A stretch of 64,000 nt of DNA. It comes from Pontixanthobacter gangjinensis. Lineage in GTDB: Bacteria; Pseudomonadota; Alphaproteobacteria; Sphingomonadales; Sphingomonadaceae. Location: the NCBI RefSeq assembly GCF_009827545.1, contig NZ_WTYS01000001.1:1265772-1329771 (forward strand), given 5' to 3'. Below the pieces are notes generated by a model. It was given only the letters and a program-made list of their open reading frames with translations. It did not search any database and was not told where the DNA came from. Within the stretch, counting starts at the first letter, position 1. Every line of letters starts with the position of its first letter. Positions 10,039-18,683 of this stretch are shown here, piece after piece. The position numbers and the translations under genes were made by a program.

Positions 10039-11231
10039 GCGGTGCGAACCGACACTATGTTTTGGCTGCTGGCGGCACAGGTGGGCATTTGATCCCCGCC
10101 TTTGCCTTGGCCACAGAACTGGATAGGCGTGGCCATCATGTTGCGCTGATCACTGACGAGCGGGGGGCAGCGATTCCGGGGAAGCCCGATTTCTTACCCG
10201 CTCATACCTTGCCAGCTGGCCGTTTCGGCAAGAACCCGCTGAATTGGATAAAGGGCGCCAAAGCGGTTTTTGAGGGCCGTAAAATGGCGCTGCGCCTGTT
10301 TGAAAGTTTTGAACCGAGCGCGGTAATCGGCTTTGGTGGTTATCCATCGATGCCTGCCCTACTTGCATCGACATCGGCGGGAATTCCAAGTCTGGTGCAC
10401 GAACAGAACGCCGTGTTGGGGCGGGTCAATCGCTTGCTAGCAGGCCGCGTCCAAGCAATCGCCACCGCTTATCCAGAGATCAAGCGGCTCAAACCAAAAC
10501 ATGCCGACAAAGTCCATTTGGTTGGCAATCCGGTCAGGGCCGAAGTCCTCCAATTGCGCGAAGAACCGTTTCCTGCCTTTACCGAGGAAGGATTGCTGCG
10601 GGTGTTGATTACTGGCGGAAGTCAGGGGGCCTCAGTACTTTCCGAGATCGTACCTGATGGTCTCGCAATGTTGCCACCAGCTTTACGCTCGCGTTTGCAA
10701 GTGATCCAGCAATGCCGTGCCGAGGATATTGATGCGGTTCGCGAACGCTATCGCAATCACGATATCCCGGCGGAACTGGGTACTTATTTTGAAAATATGG
10801 CAGAACGGCTTGCCGATGCGCATTTGTTCATCGGCCGTGCGGGGGCCTCAACAATTGCGGAACTGACTGCTGTCGGGCGTCCGGCAATATTGATACCTTT
10901 GCCAATCGCGACAGACGATCACCAAACGGCCAATGCGCGGGAGCTTTCAAAATCGGGCGGCGCACGCTCCATTCCGCAGCCAGCTTTCACTGCCAAGGAA
11001 CTGGCGAAACAAATTCAGGCCTTGGCCCAGCGCCCAGATACACTGGGCACGGCTGCTCACGCGGCATGGAATTGCGGGCGTCCCAAAGCGGTGAAAGACC
11101 TTGCTGATTTGATCGAAAGCGCCGGCGGAGATGAGTTGATGGATGTGATCCGCGTGGACAACACACAATCACGCGGCGCAAGGCAACAATCATCAGCGCC
11201 GCAAGGTGCAGCGAAGGATAATGCACAATGA
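10035..11231 (+). CDS. murG: UDP-GlcNAc:lipid I N-acetylglucosaminyltransferase MurG
   Basis: Peripheral membrane GT28 enzyme converting lipid I to lipid II on the inner face of the membrane. Seen: glycine-rich loop [10 protein letters not shown] near residue 13; [25 protein letters not shown]; the second loop GGSQGAS; and the UDP-GlcNAc site [11 protein letters not shown]. At 398 residues it is slightly longer than E. coli MurG (355) because of a polar C-terminal tail of about 30 residues rich in Ser, Gln and Ala. ATGA overlap at both ends. Confidence 0.97.
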   Translation: MSGANRHYVLAAGGTGGHLIPAFALATELDRRGHHVALITDERGAAIPGKPDFLPAHTLPAGRFGKNPLNWIKGAKAVFEGRKMALRLFESFEPSAVIGFGGYPSMPALLASTSAGIPSLVHEQNAVLGRVNRLLAGRVQAIATAYPEIKRLKPKHADKVHLVGNPVRAEVLQLREEPFPAFTEEGLLRVLITGGSQGASVLSEIVPDGLAMLPPALRSRLQVIQQCRAEDIDAVRERYRNHDIPAELGTYFENMAERLADAHLFIGRAGASTIAELTAVGRPAILIPLPIATDDHQTANARELSKSGGARSIPQPAFTAKELAKQIQALAQRPDTLGTAAHAAWNCGRPKAVKDLADLIESAGGDELMDVIRVDNTQSRGARQQSSAPQGAAKDNAQ

Positions 11232-12652
11232 AAGGTGTGGGCACTGACATTGGCGTAATTCATTTCGTCGGCATCGGCGGTATCGGCATGTCCGGTATTG
11301 CCGAGGTCATGCATAATCTTGGATACTCAGTGCAAGGATCCGACCTTGCGGAGAGTCCGACTGTCCTGCGCCTGCGCGAACGCGGCATCGCGGTGAAAAT
11401 AGGGCAAGCCAAAGAGAATGTCGAAGGCGTAGCGGTTGTGGTAACATCTACAGCGGTCAAGAGGACCAACCCTGAGGTTGTCGCGGCGCTTGAAAGCCGC
11501 ACGCCTGTTGTGCGCCGCGCTGAAATGCTCGCTGAGTTGATGCGCCTCAAATCAACCGTTGCGGTTGCGGGCACGCATGGCAAAACTACCACCACCAGTA
11601 TGATAGCCGCCTTGCTTGATGCTGGCGGCATCGATCCGACAGTTATTAACGGCGGCGTCATCAACCAATATGGTTCGAATGCGCGTTTGGGTGATAGCGA
11701 CTGGATGGTTGTCGAAGCCGACGAAAGCGATGGCAGTTTTCTGCGTCTGGACGGAACCATAGCTGTCGTGACAAACATCGATCCCGAACATCTGGATCAC
11801 TACGGGTCATTTGATGCCGTTAAACAAGCCTATGTCGACTTCATCGAGAATGTGCCGTTTTATGGCGTTGCGATACTTTGCGTCGATCACCCGGAAGTAC
11901 AGACAGTAATTTCCAAAGTCCGGGACCGGCGTATTTTGACTTACGGATTTTCCGCTCAAGCCGATTTGCGCGGAGACAATATTCGCAGTGCAGACGGTAT
12001 GAACATATTCGATGCGGTGCTGCGCGAGAAAGACGGAACGCTCCACCGGATCGAGGATATCACGCTGCCAATGCCCGGCCGTCACAATGTTCAAAATGCG
12101 CTCGCGGCGGTCGCGGTAGCAATCGAGATGGGTTGCGAAATCGAAACCATCAGGGACGGCTTCAAGCAATTCGGCGGCGTGAAGCGGCGTTTTACCAAAG
12201 TGGGCGAGATTCCGGTTGGAGATGGCGTTGCCGTAGTCATCGACGATTACGCGCACCATCCGGTCGAGATTTCAGCGGTGCTTTCTGCCGCGCGTGAGGC
12301 CGCCAAGAACCGCGTCATTGCGGTAATGCAACCACACCGTTTCACTCGTCTTCATGATTTGATGGCTGACTTCCAGACATCATTCAACGATGCGGATGTG
12401 GTCTATGTCACCCCCGTATATACTGCTGGTGAAGAGCCGATTGAGGGTGCGGATTCCGATACACTGGTCGCAGGATTAAAAGAACGCGGCCACCGCTCGG
12501 CCAAGACAATCCGCGATGAAGCGGACCTAGCCGCGCAGCTTTCAGGAATTGTCGAAGCAGGCGATGTTGTTGTGTGCCTCGGCGCTGGCGACATCACCCG
12601 TTGGGCAGCAGGTTTGGCTGATGCGGTTGCTGCATCGGGTGTGCGCACATGA
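11228..12652 (+). CDS. murC: UDP-MurNAc:L-alanine ligase MurC
   Basis: First of the four Mur amino-acid ligases; adds L-Ala to UDP-MurNAc. Seen: 474 residues; N-terminal UDP-binding motif [16 protein letters not shown]; the ATP loop [10 protein letters not shown] near 119 (the His is typical of MurC); [10 protein letters not shown]; and [10 protein letters not shown] in the third domain. It starts within the murG stop, and its stop overlaps the murB ATG (ATGA). Confidence 0.97.
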   Translation: MKGVGTDIGVIHFVGIGGIGMSGIAEVMHNLGYSVQGSDLAESPTVLRLRERGIAVKIGQAKENVEGVAVVVTSTAVKRTNPEVVAALESRTPVVRRAEMLAELMRLKSTVAVAGTHGKTTTTSMIAALLDAGGIDPTVINGGVINQYGSNARLGDSDWMVVEADESDGSFLRLDGTIAVVTNIDPEHLDHYGSFDAVKQAYVDFIENVPFYGVAILCVDHPEVQTVISKVRDRRILTYGFSAQADLRGDNIRSADGMNIFDAVLREKDGTLHRIEDITLPMPGRHNVQNALAAVAVAIEMGCEIETIRDGFKQFGGVKRRFTKVGEIPVGDGVAVVIDDYAHHPVEISAVLSAAREAAKNRVIAVMQPHRFTRLHDLMADFQTSFNDADVVYVTPVYTAGEEPIEGADSDTLVAGLKERGHRSAKTIRDEADLAAQLSGIVEAGDVVVCLGAGDITRWAAGLADAVAASGVRT

Positions 12653-13620
12653 CCATCCGCCAAGCCGATGACTGGGACATGCATGATGATGGCGGCGCAC
12701 CGTCTGCCAATGTCGAGAGCACTATTGCGGCACCCGTCCCGATTGAGGGATTGCGCGGCAAATTGACTGCGAACGCACCTTTGGCAAAGCTTGTATGGTT
12801 CAAAACCGGCGGTAATGCTGACTGGCTTTTCGAACCGGCTGACAAAGAAGATCTGGTCGAATTCCTCGCGCGGTTAGACGGGCAAATGCCGGTGATGGCG
12901 CTCGGGCTCGGGTCCAATATGATTATCCGCGATGGCGGCGTTCCCGGCGTGGTAGTTAAATTGGGCAAAGCGTTTTCGAACGTCGAGATTGGCGATGACT
13001 GCCGTGTATCATGTGATGCCGGCGCACACGGCATTCTGGTGTCCTCCGCCGCGCGCGATGCTGGTATCGCCGGTCTGGAATTCTTGCGCGGGATCCCAGG
13101 AACCGTCGGCGGTTTTGTGCGCATGAATGGCGGCGCCTATGGCCGCGAAGTTGCGGATATTCTGATCGATTGCGATGTCATCATGCCAGATGGCGAATGG
13201 CTGACACTGCCAGCCGCCGATCTTGATTACAGCTATCGCCATTCGGCCTTGCCTGACGGAAGCGTAGTCATGGCAGCGCGTTTCCAAGGCGCTGAAGGCG
13301 ACCCGGCAATAATTGGCGCGGAAATGGACCGGATCGCCGAAGCGCGCGAGAATTCCCAGCCGCTCCGGACAAAAACTGGCGGTTCGACATTCAAGAATCC
13401 TGAAGGCCATAAAGCATGGCAATTGGTTGACGAGGCCGGTTGCCGCGGCCTGATGATGGGCGGCGCGCAAGTCAGTGAAAAACACACCAATTTCCTCATC
13501 AACACCGGCACTGCAACCAGCGCGGATATCGAAGGACTGGGCGAAGAAGTGAAACGGCGCGTCTATGAGCACTCGGGTATCCAGCTCGAATGGGAAATCC
13601 AACGGGTTGGAAGACCATGA
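12649..13620 (+). CDS. murB: UDP-N-acetylenolpyruvoylglucosamine reductase MurB
   Basis: FAD-dependent, NADPH-using enzyme that makes UDP-MurNAc. Seen: about 40 polar N-terminal residues, then [24 protein letters not shown] (FAD contact), [27 protein letters not shown] and the C-terminal [14 protein letters not shown] block. 323 residues. The stop is shared with the ddl start (ATGA). Gene order murC-murB-ddl is standard for alphaproteobacteria. Confidence 0.97.
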   Translation: MTIRQADDWDMHDDGGAPSANVESTIAAPVPIEGLRGKLTANAPLAKLVWFKTGGNADWLFEPADKEDLVEFLARLDGQMPVMALGLGSNMIIRDGGVPGVVVKLGKAFSNVEIGDDCRVSCDAGAHGILVSSAARDAGIAGLEFLRGIPGTVGGFVRMNGGAYGREVADILIDCDVIMPDGEWLTLPAADLDYSYRHSALPDGSVVMAARFQGAEGDPAIIGAEMDRIAEARENSQPLRTKTGGSTFKNPEGHKAWQLVDEAGCRGLMMGGAQVSEKHTNFLINTGTATSADIEGLGEEVKRRVYEHSGIQLEWEIQRVGRP

Positions 13621-14603
13621 GTTCGCTCCCCAAACTCCATATCGCTGTGCTGATGGGCGGCTGGGCCAATGAGCGACCTGTCTCGCTCATGAGCGGCAAC
13701 GGTGTTGCTGACGCCTTGGAAAGCCGCGGCCATCAGGTCACCCGCATCGACATGGACCGTCAAGTTGCGGCGCGCATCGCCGAAGCCGCGCCCGATGTGG
13801 TGTTCAATGCGCTGCACGGCGTCCCGGGCGAAGACGGTACTGTCCAGGGTATGCTCGATTTAATGGGCGTGCCCTATACCCATTCAGGCCTTGCGACATC
13901 TGTGATTGCAATTGATAAAGAACTGACCAAGCAGGCTTTGGTCCCTGCCGGTATTCCGATGCCAGGTGGGCGCATCGTCGCGAGCGAAGAGCTGTTTGAA
14001 AAAGACCCGCTCCCGCGACCTTATGTGCTCAAGCCCGTCAATGAGGGGTCATCCGTCGGCGTGGCGATTGTGACCGATGAAAGCAATTACGGGAACCCCA
14101 TCCGCCGCGATTCTGCTGGACCGTGGCAGGAATTTTCTAGCCTTTTGGCAGAGCCTTTCATTCGGGGACGTGAAATGACCACCGCGGTGATTGACAGTGC
14201 TGATGGCCCCCGTGCGCTGACAGTGACCGAGCTTGTTCCAAAATCGGGCTTCTATGATTTTGAAGCCAAATACACCGACGGAATGACCGACCATATCTGC
14301 CCGGCACAATTGCCCGAAAAGATTACCGAGTTGTGCCTGGATTATGCGGTTCGGGCGCATAAGGTTTTGGGATGCAAGGGCACAAGCCGGACCGATTTCC
14401 GCTGGGATGACGCACAAGGCGAGGCTGGCTTGTTTGTGCTCGAAACGAATACACAACCAGGTATGACCCCCCTCAGCCTGGTTCCTGAACAGGCAAAATA
14501 TTGCGGCATGGATTATGCCGATCTGGTGGAGGCAATTGTCGCCGAAGCCCTGCGCAGCCACGCTGTGATAACGAAGGAGGCCGGTGCAAATGGCAACGGT
14601 TAA
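13617..14603 (+). CDS. ddl: D-alanine:D-alanine ligase
   Basis: ATP-grasp ligase that makes the D-Ala-D-Ala dipeptide used by MurF. Seen: N-terminal VLMGGWANERPVS; HGVPGEDGTVQGML near residue 68; the ATP-grasp loop LKPVNEGSSVGVAI; and the C-terminal TNTQPGMTPLSL, where homologues have the D-Ala-binding Asn. Start choice: ATG 13617 overlaps the murB TGA as ATGA and gives the expected N-terminus; an upstream in-frame start at 13590 would lie inside murB and add nine residues without an obvious role. It runs 14 bases into ftsQ. Confidence 0.96.
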   Translation: MSSLPKLHIAVLMGGWANERPVSLMSGNGVADALESRGHQVTRIDMDRQVAARIAEAAPDVVFNALHGVPGEDGTVQGMLDLMGVPYTHSGLATSVIAIDKELTKQALVPAGIPMPGGRIVASEELFEKDPLPRPYVLKPVNEGSSVGVAIVTDESNYGNPIRRDSAGPWQEFSSLLAEPFIRGREMTTAVIDSADGPRALTVTELVPKSGFYDFEAKYTDGMTDHICPAQLPEKITELCLDYAVRAHKVLGCKGTSRTDFRWDDAQGEAGLFVLETNTQPGMTPLSLVPEQAKYCGMDYADLVEAIVAEALRSHAVITKEAGANGNG

Positions 14604-15495
14604 ACGCAAAGCCCAAGGGGTCCGCCGGTCTGCAGCAGCCACCAGTCGGGCCAATACCGCTCGCCGTGCAAAGGCTCGCACAGGCTCTCTGATGGATTCG
14701 GTGATGGCATTGGTTCCGCTGACCGAGGAGCAGCTTCAGCGCGTTTTTCTCGCCGTCATACTTGGCGGTGGCGTCGCGCTCGCTTGGTTCGTTGCAAGCT
14801 TAGCCGGTGTTCCGGCAATGGCGCAGCAGCAAGTTGCTGGATTGGCCAGCAATGCCGGTTTCGAGGCAAAGCGTTTCACCGTCAACGGTGTCGACCGGAT
14901 GAACGAATTGAAGGTCTATAACCGCGTCTTAGCAGAGACCAAGACGCCGATGCCTTCGGTAGATTTGGAGGCGATCCGTGCAGACTTGCTAGAACTTAGC
15001 TGGGTCAAAGATGCGCGGGTTTCGCGTCAATTACCGGACCGGCTGATAGTAGATATTGTAGAGCGCGAACCGCATGCGGTTCTAAAAAAGGCTGATAAGT
15101 TGGTCCTGATTGACCCAACCGGAGCCGAGCTGGAGCCTATTTCTGCGGCGAATGCGAAAGGGATGCTGACAGTTGCAGGCCCCGGATCGCGCAAGCAAGT
15201 CGAGGCGTTAACTGCGTTGCTCGAAGCTGCCCCAGCCTTGAAAACTCGCGTGACCGAGGCTGAATGGATTGGCAATCGCAGATGGGATTTGACCTTTAGC
15301 ACCGATCAGGTCCTGTCCTTGCCGCAAGGCGAGAAGGAGTCTTCGATTGCCTTGGTCTCGTTTGCCAAACTGGACGGGACCAGCAGGCTGCTTGGCGGTA
15401 AGGTTGCGAAATTTGATATGCGTGCGCCCGAACGGATCTACATGCGAATTCCGGGCCGCGCCCAGCAGCAGTTAGATATTGAGGCGGGCGAATAA
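14590..15495 (+). CDS. ftsQ: Divisome protein FtsQ
   Basis: Bitopic inner-membrane protein linking early and late division proteins. Seen: a basic cytoplasmic N-terminus of about 45 residues (many Arg and Lys), one membrane helix near 52-72, then a POTRA-like segment (FEAKRFTVNGVDRMNELKVY) and the FtsQ domain (SWVKDARVSRQLPDRLIVDIVER). Start: ATG 14590 is preferred because AAGGAGG lies 8 to 9 bases before it; a GTG at 14584 is too close to that ribosome site. Stop TAA overlaps the ftsA ATG (TAATG). Confidence 0.94.
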   Translation: MATVKRKAQGVRRSAAATSRANTARRAKARTGSLMDSVMALVPLTEEQLQRVFLAVILGGGVALAWFVASLAGVPAMAQQQVAGLASNAGFEAKRFTVNGVDRMNELKVYNRVLAETKTPMPSVDLEAIRADLLELSWVKDARVSRQLPDRLIVDIVEREPHAVLKKADKLVLIDPTGAELEPISAANAKGMLTVAGPGSRKQVEALTALLEAAPALKTRVTEAEWIGNRRWDLTFSTDQVLSLPQGEKESSIALVSFAKLDGTSRLLGGKVAKFDMRAPERIYMRIPGRAQQQLDIEAGE

Positions 15496-16775
15496 TGGCA
15501 CTTCCGCGGATCAGTAAAGTTTATGGGGCAGTCAATGTTGGCAGCTTCCGCATTTCTGCGATGATCATGGGCCTTTCCGAAACGGGCGAAATGATCATTT
15601 TGGGGTCCGGGCACCGGGCCAGTCAGGGCATAAAGCGCGGCTATATCACTGACATGGCTGCAGCTACCTATGCCATACGCGACGCTGTCGAGCGTGCTGA
15701 AAAGAATGCCGGAACCAGCGTGTCCAGCGTATGGATCGGTTGCGCCGGGGCCGGGCTTTCCAGCCAGATTGCTAAGGTTGAAATCGATATTGGCGGCCGC
15801 CGGATCGAAGAAGAAGACATTGAACAATTGCTAGTGACAGCTCGCGATAGCATCCAGCCGGATGGGCGGATGATTCTGCATGCTCAGCCGGCCCATTACA
15901 CGCTCGACGGGGCGCATGGCGTGGCTAATCCGAAGGGCTTGCATGCAGAGCGGCTTGGCGTGGACATACACGTGATGTTGGCTGAAGGGGCGCCTGTGCG
16001 TAATCTGATCGAAGCGGTACAAAACGCGCATCTCGAAGTCGAAAGCGTAGTTGCAGCTCCGATCGCTGCGGGCCACGCTTGCCTGAGTCATGAAGAGCGC
16101 GAGCTTGGCACGGCATTAATCGAAATTGGCGGCGAGATGACCAACGTGTCTGTTTATGCAGGCGGAATGCTGCTGGGCCTTAAATCCATACCGCAAGGGT
16201 CGGCGGATATTACCGATGCGATTGCCTCTGCTTTCGGCATCCGGCGGTTTCAGGCGGAACGGCTTAAATGCGTGGCAGGCTCTGCTATTGCGAGCCCGAC
16301 CGATCACCGCGAAATGATCCCAGTTAACGGGCCAGGCGATAGCGAAGACGTCGCGGTTGCTCGCGGGGCCGACGACAGGAATCGCGTTCCACGTGCAGAA
16401 CTTGTCTCGGTCGTGACGGAGCAGCTTTCGCGGCAAACCGATGAAATTGGCCGGGCTTTAAAAGAAATGGGCTTTGCCGGCGCGCGCGGGAGCCAGGTCG
16501 TGCTGACCGGTGGCGGGGCCGAATTGGCCGGAATTGCGGAATTCGCCCAAGGCGCTTTGGGAAGGCCTGTACGGATTGGTAAACCACCCACTTTACGCGG
16601 GCTGCCAGAAGCGCATGCAACGCCTGGTTTTGCGACGCTTTCTGGCCTTTGCCTTTATGCAGCGGACGATCCGGTGGATATTCGCTCGATCGAATCCGGG
16701 TACCAAAAAACGGTCAAGCTAACTGGCTTAGCCATGGCTGGTCGGGTGTTCAGAGCGGTCAAAGAGTATTTTTAA
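15495..16775 (+). CDS. ftsA: Division protein FtsA (actin-like membrane anchor of FtsZ)
   Basis: Actin-fold ATPase that tethers FtsZ to the membrane. Seen: 426 residues; the N-terminal beta segment GAVNVGSFRISAMI; the SHS2 region with GIKRGYITDM; the phosphate-binding LIEIGGEMTNVSVY; VVLTGGGAELAGI; and a C-terminal amphipathic segment with alternating hydrophobic and basic residues (GRVFRAVKEYF), which is the expected membrane-targeting helix. It is separated from ftsZ by 123 bases, unlike the tightly coupled genes upstream. Confidence 0.97.
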   Translation: MALPRISKVYGAVNVGSFRISAMIMGLSETGEMIILGSGHRASQGIKRGYITDMAAATYAIRDAVERAEKNAGTSVSSVWIGCAGAGLSSQIAKVEIDIGGRRIEEEDIEQLLVTARDSIQPDGRMILHAQPAHYTLDGAHGVANPKGLHAERLGVDIHVMLAEGAPVRNLIEAVQNAHLEVESVVAAPIAAGHACLSHEERELGTALIEIGGEMTNVSVYAGGMLLGLKSIPQGSADITDAIASAFGIRRFQAERLKCVAGSAIASPTDHREMIPVNGPGDSEDVAVARGADDRNRVPRAELVSVVTEQLSRQTDEIGRALKEMGFAGARGSQVVLTGGGAELAGIAEFAQGALGRPVRIGKPPTLRGLPEAHATPGFATLSGLCLYAADDPVDIRSIESGYQKTVKLTGLAMAGRVFRAVKEYF

Positions 16776-16898
16776 CATGGCTGCTGCAGAATTAACCACT
16801 GTGGATAAGCGGTTTTACACTATGCACGCTCGATTCGCTTTGTGCCAAGCTGGCAATCAGTCTTCTAATTTGCGTCAATTCCCTCGGAGGGACACCCC
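16776..16898 (+). promoter_or_regulatory. ftsZ leader with DnaA box, GANTC site and CtrA-like half site
   Basis: Seen: TGTGGATAA at 16800-16808 is the exact reverse complement of the consensus DnaA box TTATCCACA. It is directly preceded by TTAACCAC (16792-16799), one base off a described CtrA half-site consensus. GATTC at 16832-16836 fits the CcrM methylation target GANTC. TGCCA-AGC-TGGCA at 16843-16855 is a short inverted repeat. A strong ribosome site (TCGGAGGGA) ends about 8 bases before ATG 16899. Known: in Caulobacter, ftsZ transcription responds to DnaA, CtrA and CcrM methylation. Inferred: a separate cell-cycle-timed promoter for ftsZ. No -35/-10 pair could be assigned with confidence. 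Confidence 0.55.
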
Positions 16899-18581
16899 AT
16901 GAGTATCAATATCGGCCCGGCGGCATCGGATGAGCTTCGCCCCAAAATCACCGTTATCGGTGTTGGCGGTGCGGGCGGCAACGCAATTGCCAACATGATT
17001 GCCGCGAATATCGAAGGTGTCGATTTCATCGTCGCCAATACAGACGCTCAAGCACTCAACACCGCAGCTGCGGATATGCGCATTCAATTGGGCCCTGAAA
17101 TCACCGGAGGTCTGGGCGCTGGTGCCCGTCCCGAAGTTGGTAAAGCTGCTGCAGAAGAAACCGTTCAGGAGATCGAAGACGCGCTCGAAGGTGTGAATAT
17201 GTGCTTCATCGCGGCTGGGATGGGCGGCGGCACGGGCACTGGTGCGGCGGCTGTTATTGCCGAAGCTGCACGGCGCAAAGGCGTGCTGACAGTCGGCGTG
17301 GTCACCAAGCCGTTCCTGTTTGAGGGAACGCGCCGGATGCGCGCAGCCGATGCGGGCATCGCTGAACTGCAACGCCATGTGGATACGCTGATTGTCATTC
17401 CTAACCAGAACCTATTCCTGGTGGCGAAAGCCGAAACGACTTTCAAAGAGGCATTCCAGCTTGCAGACGAAGTTCTGCAGCAGGGCGTGCGTTCGATCAC
17501 CGATCTTATGGTCATGCCGGGCCTGATCAATCTCGATTTCGCCGATGTGAAGTCGGTTATGCAGGAAATGGGTAAGGCGATGATGGGCACTGGCGAGGGT
17601 GAAGGTGAAAACCGCGCACTCGAAGCCGCCGAACGTGCGATTGCCAATCCACTACTCGATGGTGTGTCGATGCAGGGCGCGAAGGGCGTCATCATTTCGA
17701 TAATCGGCGGCGAAGATATGAAGCTGCTCGAAGTTGACGAAGCGGCTAACCACATTCGCGAATTGGTCGACGAAGATGCCAACATCATATGGGGTTCGGC
17801 GTTCAATTCTGACCTTGATGGCAAGATACGCGTATCCGTGGTGGCGACCGGCATTGAAGCGGCGTCGGGCATGGTCGATGACACTGGCGAAACGCATTCG
17901 CTGTCGCTGGGCACATCGCGCGCTCCAAAGCGTCCGGTTTTAGACTTGCCCGAGGATGACGAGTTGGAGGATATTGCCGTAGAAGAGGAATCCGGTGCCC
18001 CTCTGAACTTGTCGAGTTTTGCTCAAGATCATGAATTTGATGATGAAGAAGAGAGCGAAGATGACGAAGTCGGTATCGTAGACCCCCTCGCAGGAATGCG
18101 TCAAAACTTGGCTGAAGACGAGGGCGACGATGAAAATGACTCGCTAGAGCTGCCAGAACCTGCTGACGATTCTGCGCATGCAACCGTGGGGGGAACTGGC
18201 GGCTTCACGGAAGAGGGTGACGACGACTGGGGGGATGTCGAAGATGCGCCATCCGCTGTTGAAACGCTGGACCTCGAAGATACAGATGAAGCCGAAGACG
18301 ACGCGCCCGAACCAGACGAGCTGCTCCTCAACGCTGATAAGCTGGCCCAAGAAGATGAACCATTGCAGGTCAAGACTGGCAAGCGCAGAGGCTTAGTCGC
18401 TGGCGATGAGGGCGGCGGCGATAGCGGCGGCAGTACCTTGTTCGAGCGAATGGCAAACCTTTCGCGAGGATCGTCTGGAAAATCAGAAGGCGCAGATGAA
18501 GACGAAGAAAGCGATGATGAGGACGAGGGCGGCTCTGCACTGAACATCCCGCGTTTCTTGGGTCGCCAAAACAATCAATAG
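16899..18581 (+). CDS. ftsZ: Cell division GTPase FtsZ with long acidic linker
   Basis: Tubulin homologue forming the Z-ring. Seen: GTPase core with VGGAGGNA at 22-29, NTDAQAL at 47-53, tubulin signature GMGGGTGTG at 107-115, and the T7 loop NLDFADV near 208. The core ends near residue 325; residues about 340-540 form a linker dominated by Asp and Glu, then the conserved C-terminal peptide [11 protein letters not shown] that binds FtsA and other tethers. Total 560 residues against 383 in E. coli. Known: alphaproteobacterial FtsZ linkers are long and intrinsically disordered. Followed by a strong terminator, so it ends the dcw cluster. Confidence 0.98.
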   Translation: MSINIGPAASDELRPKITVIGVGGAGGNAIANMIAANIEGVDFIVANTDAQALNTAAADMRIQLGPEITGGLGAGARPEVGKAAAEETVQEIEDALEGVNMCFIAAGMGGGTGTGAAAVIAEAARRKGVLTVGVVTKPFLFEGTRRMRAADAGIAELQRHVDTLIVIPNQNLFLVAKAETTFKEAFQLADEVLQQGVRSITDLMVMPGLINLDFADVKSVMQEMGKAMMGTGEGEGENRALEAAERAIANPLLDGVSMQGAKGVIISIIGGEDMKLLEVDEAANHIRELVDEDANIIWGSAFNSDLDGKIRVSVVATGIEAASGMVDDTGETHSLSLGTSRAPKRPVLDLPEDDELEDIAVEEESGAPLNLSSFAQDHEFDDEEESEDDEVGIVDPLAGMRQNLAEDEGDDENDSLELPEPADDSAHATVGGTGGFTEEGDDDWGDVEDAPSAVETLDLEDTDEAEDDAPEPDELLLNADKLAQEDEPLQVKTGKRRGLVAGDEGGGDSGGSTLFERMANLSRGSSGKSEGADEDEESDDEDEGGSALNIPRFLGRQNNQ

Positions 18582-18615
18582 ACACGCAGACGGCTCGTTC
18601 CGTTTCGGTTAAGAT

Positions 18616-18652
18616 GATTGGCCGCACCAGTTGCGGCCAATCATGTTTTTTT
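18616..18652 (+). terminator. Intrinsic terminator after ftsZ
   Basis: Perfect 11-bp stem (GATTGGCCGCA at 18616-18626 with TGCGGCCAATC at 18632-18642), 5-base loop, then a run of seven T at 18646-18652. It lies 34 bases after the ftsZ stop and is a textbook rho-independent terminator. It closes the dcw transcription unit. Confidence 0.93.
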
Positions 18653-18683
18653 AGTGATCGAAAAATGGGAAAGTGGGCCGGTC

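Noticed and set aside
16792-16808. Full CtrA site TTAA-N7-TTAA in the ftsZ leader
   Set aside because: The second half is ATAA at spacing nine, not TTAA at seven; only a half-site resemblance is retained.
18616-18652. Alternative early start (TTG 18618) for the SPOR/TPR protein
   Set aside because: It lies inside the stem of the ftsZ terminator, so a start there is implausible.
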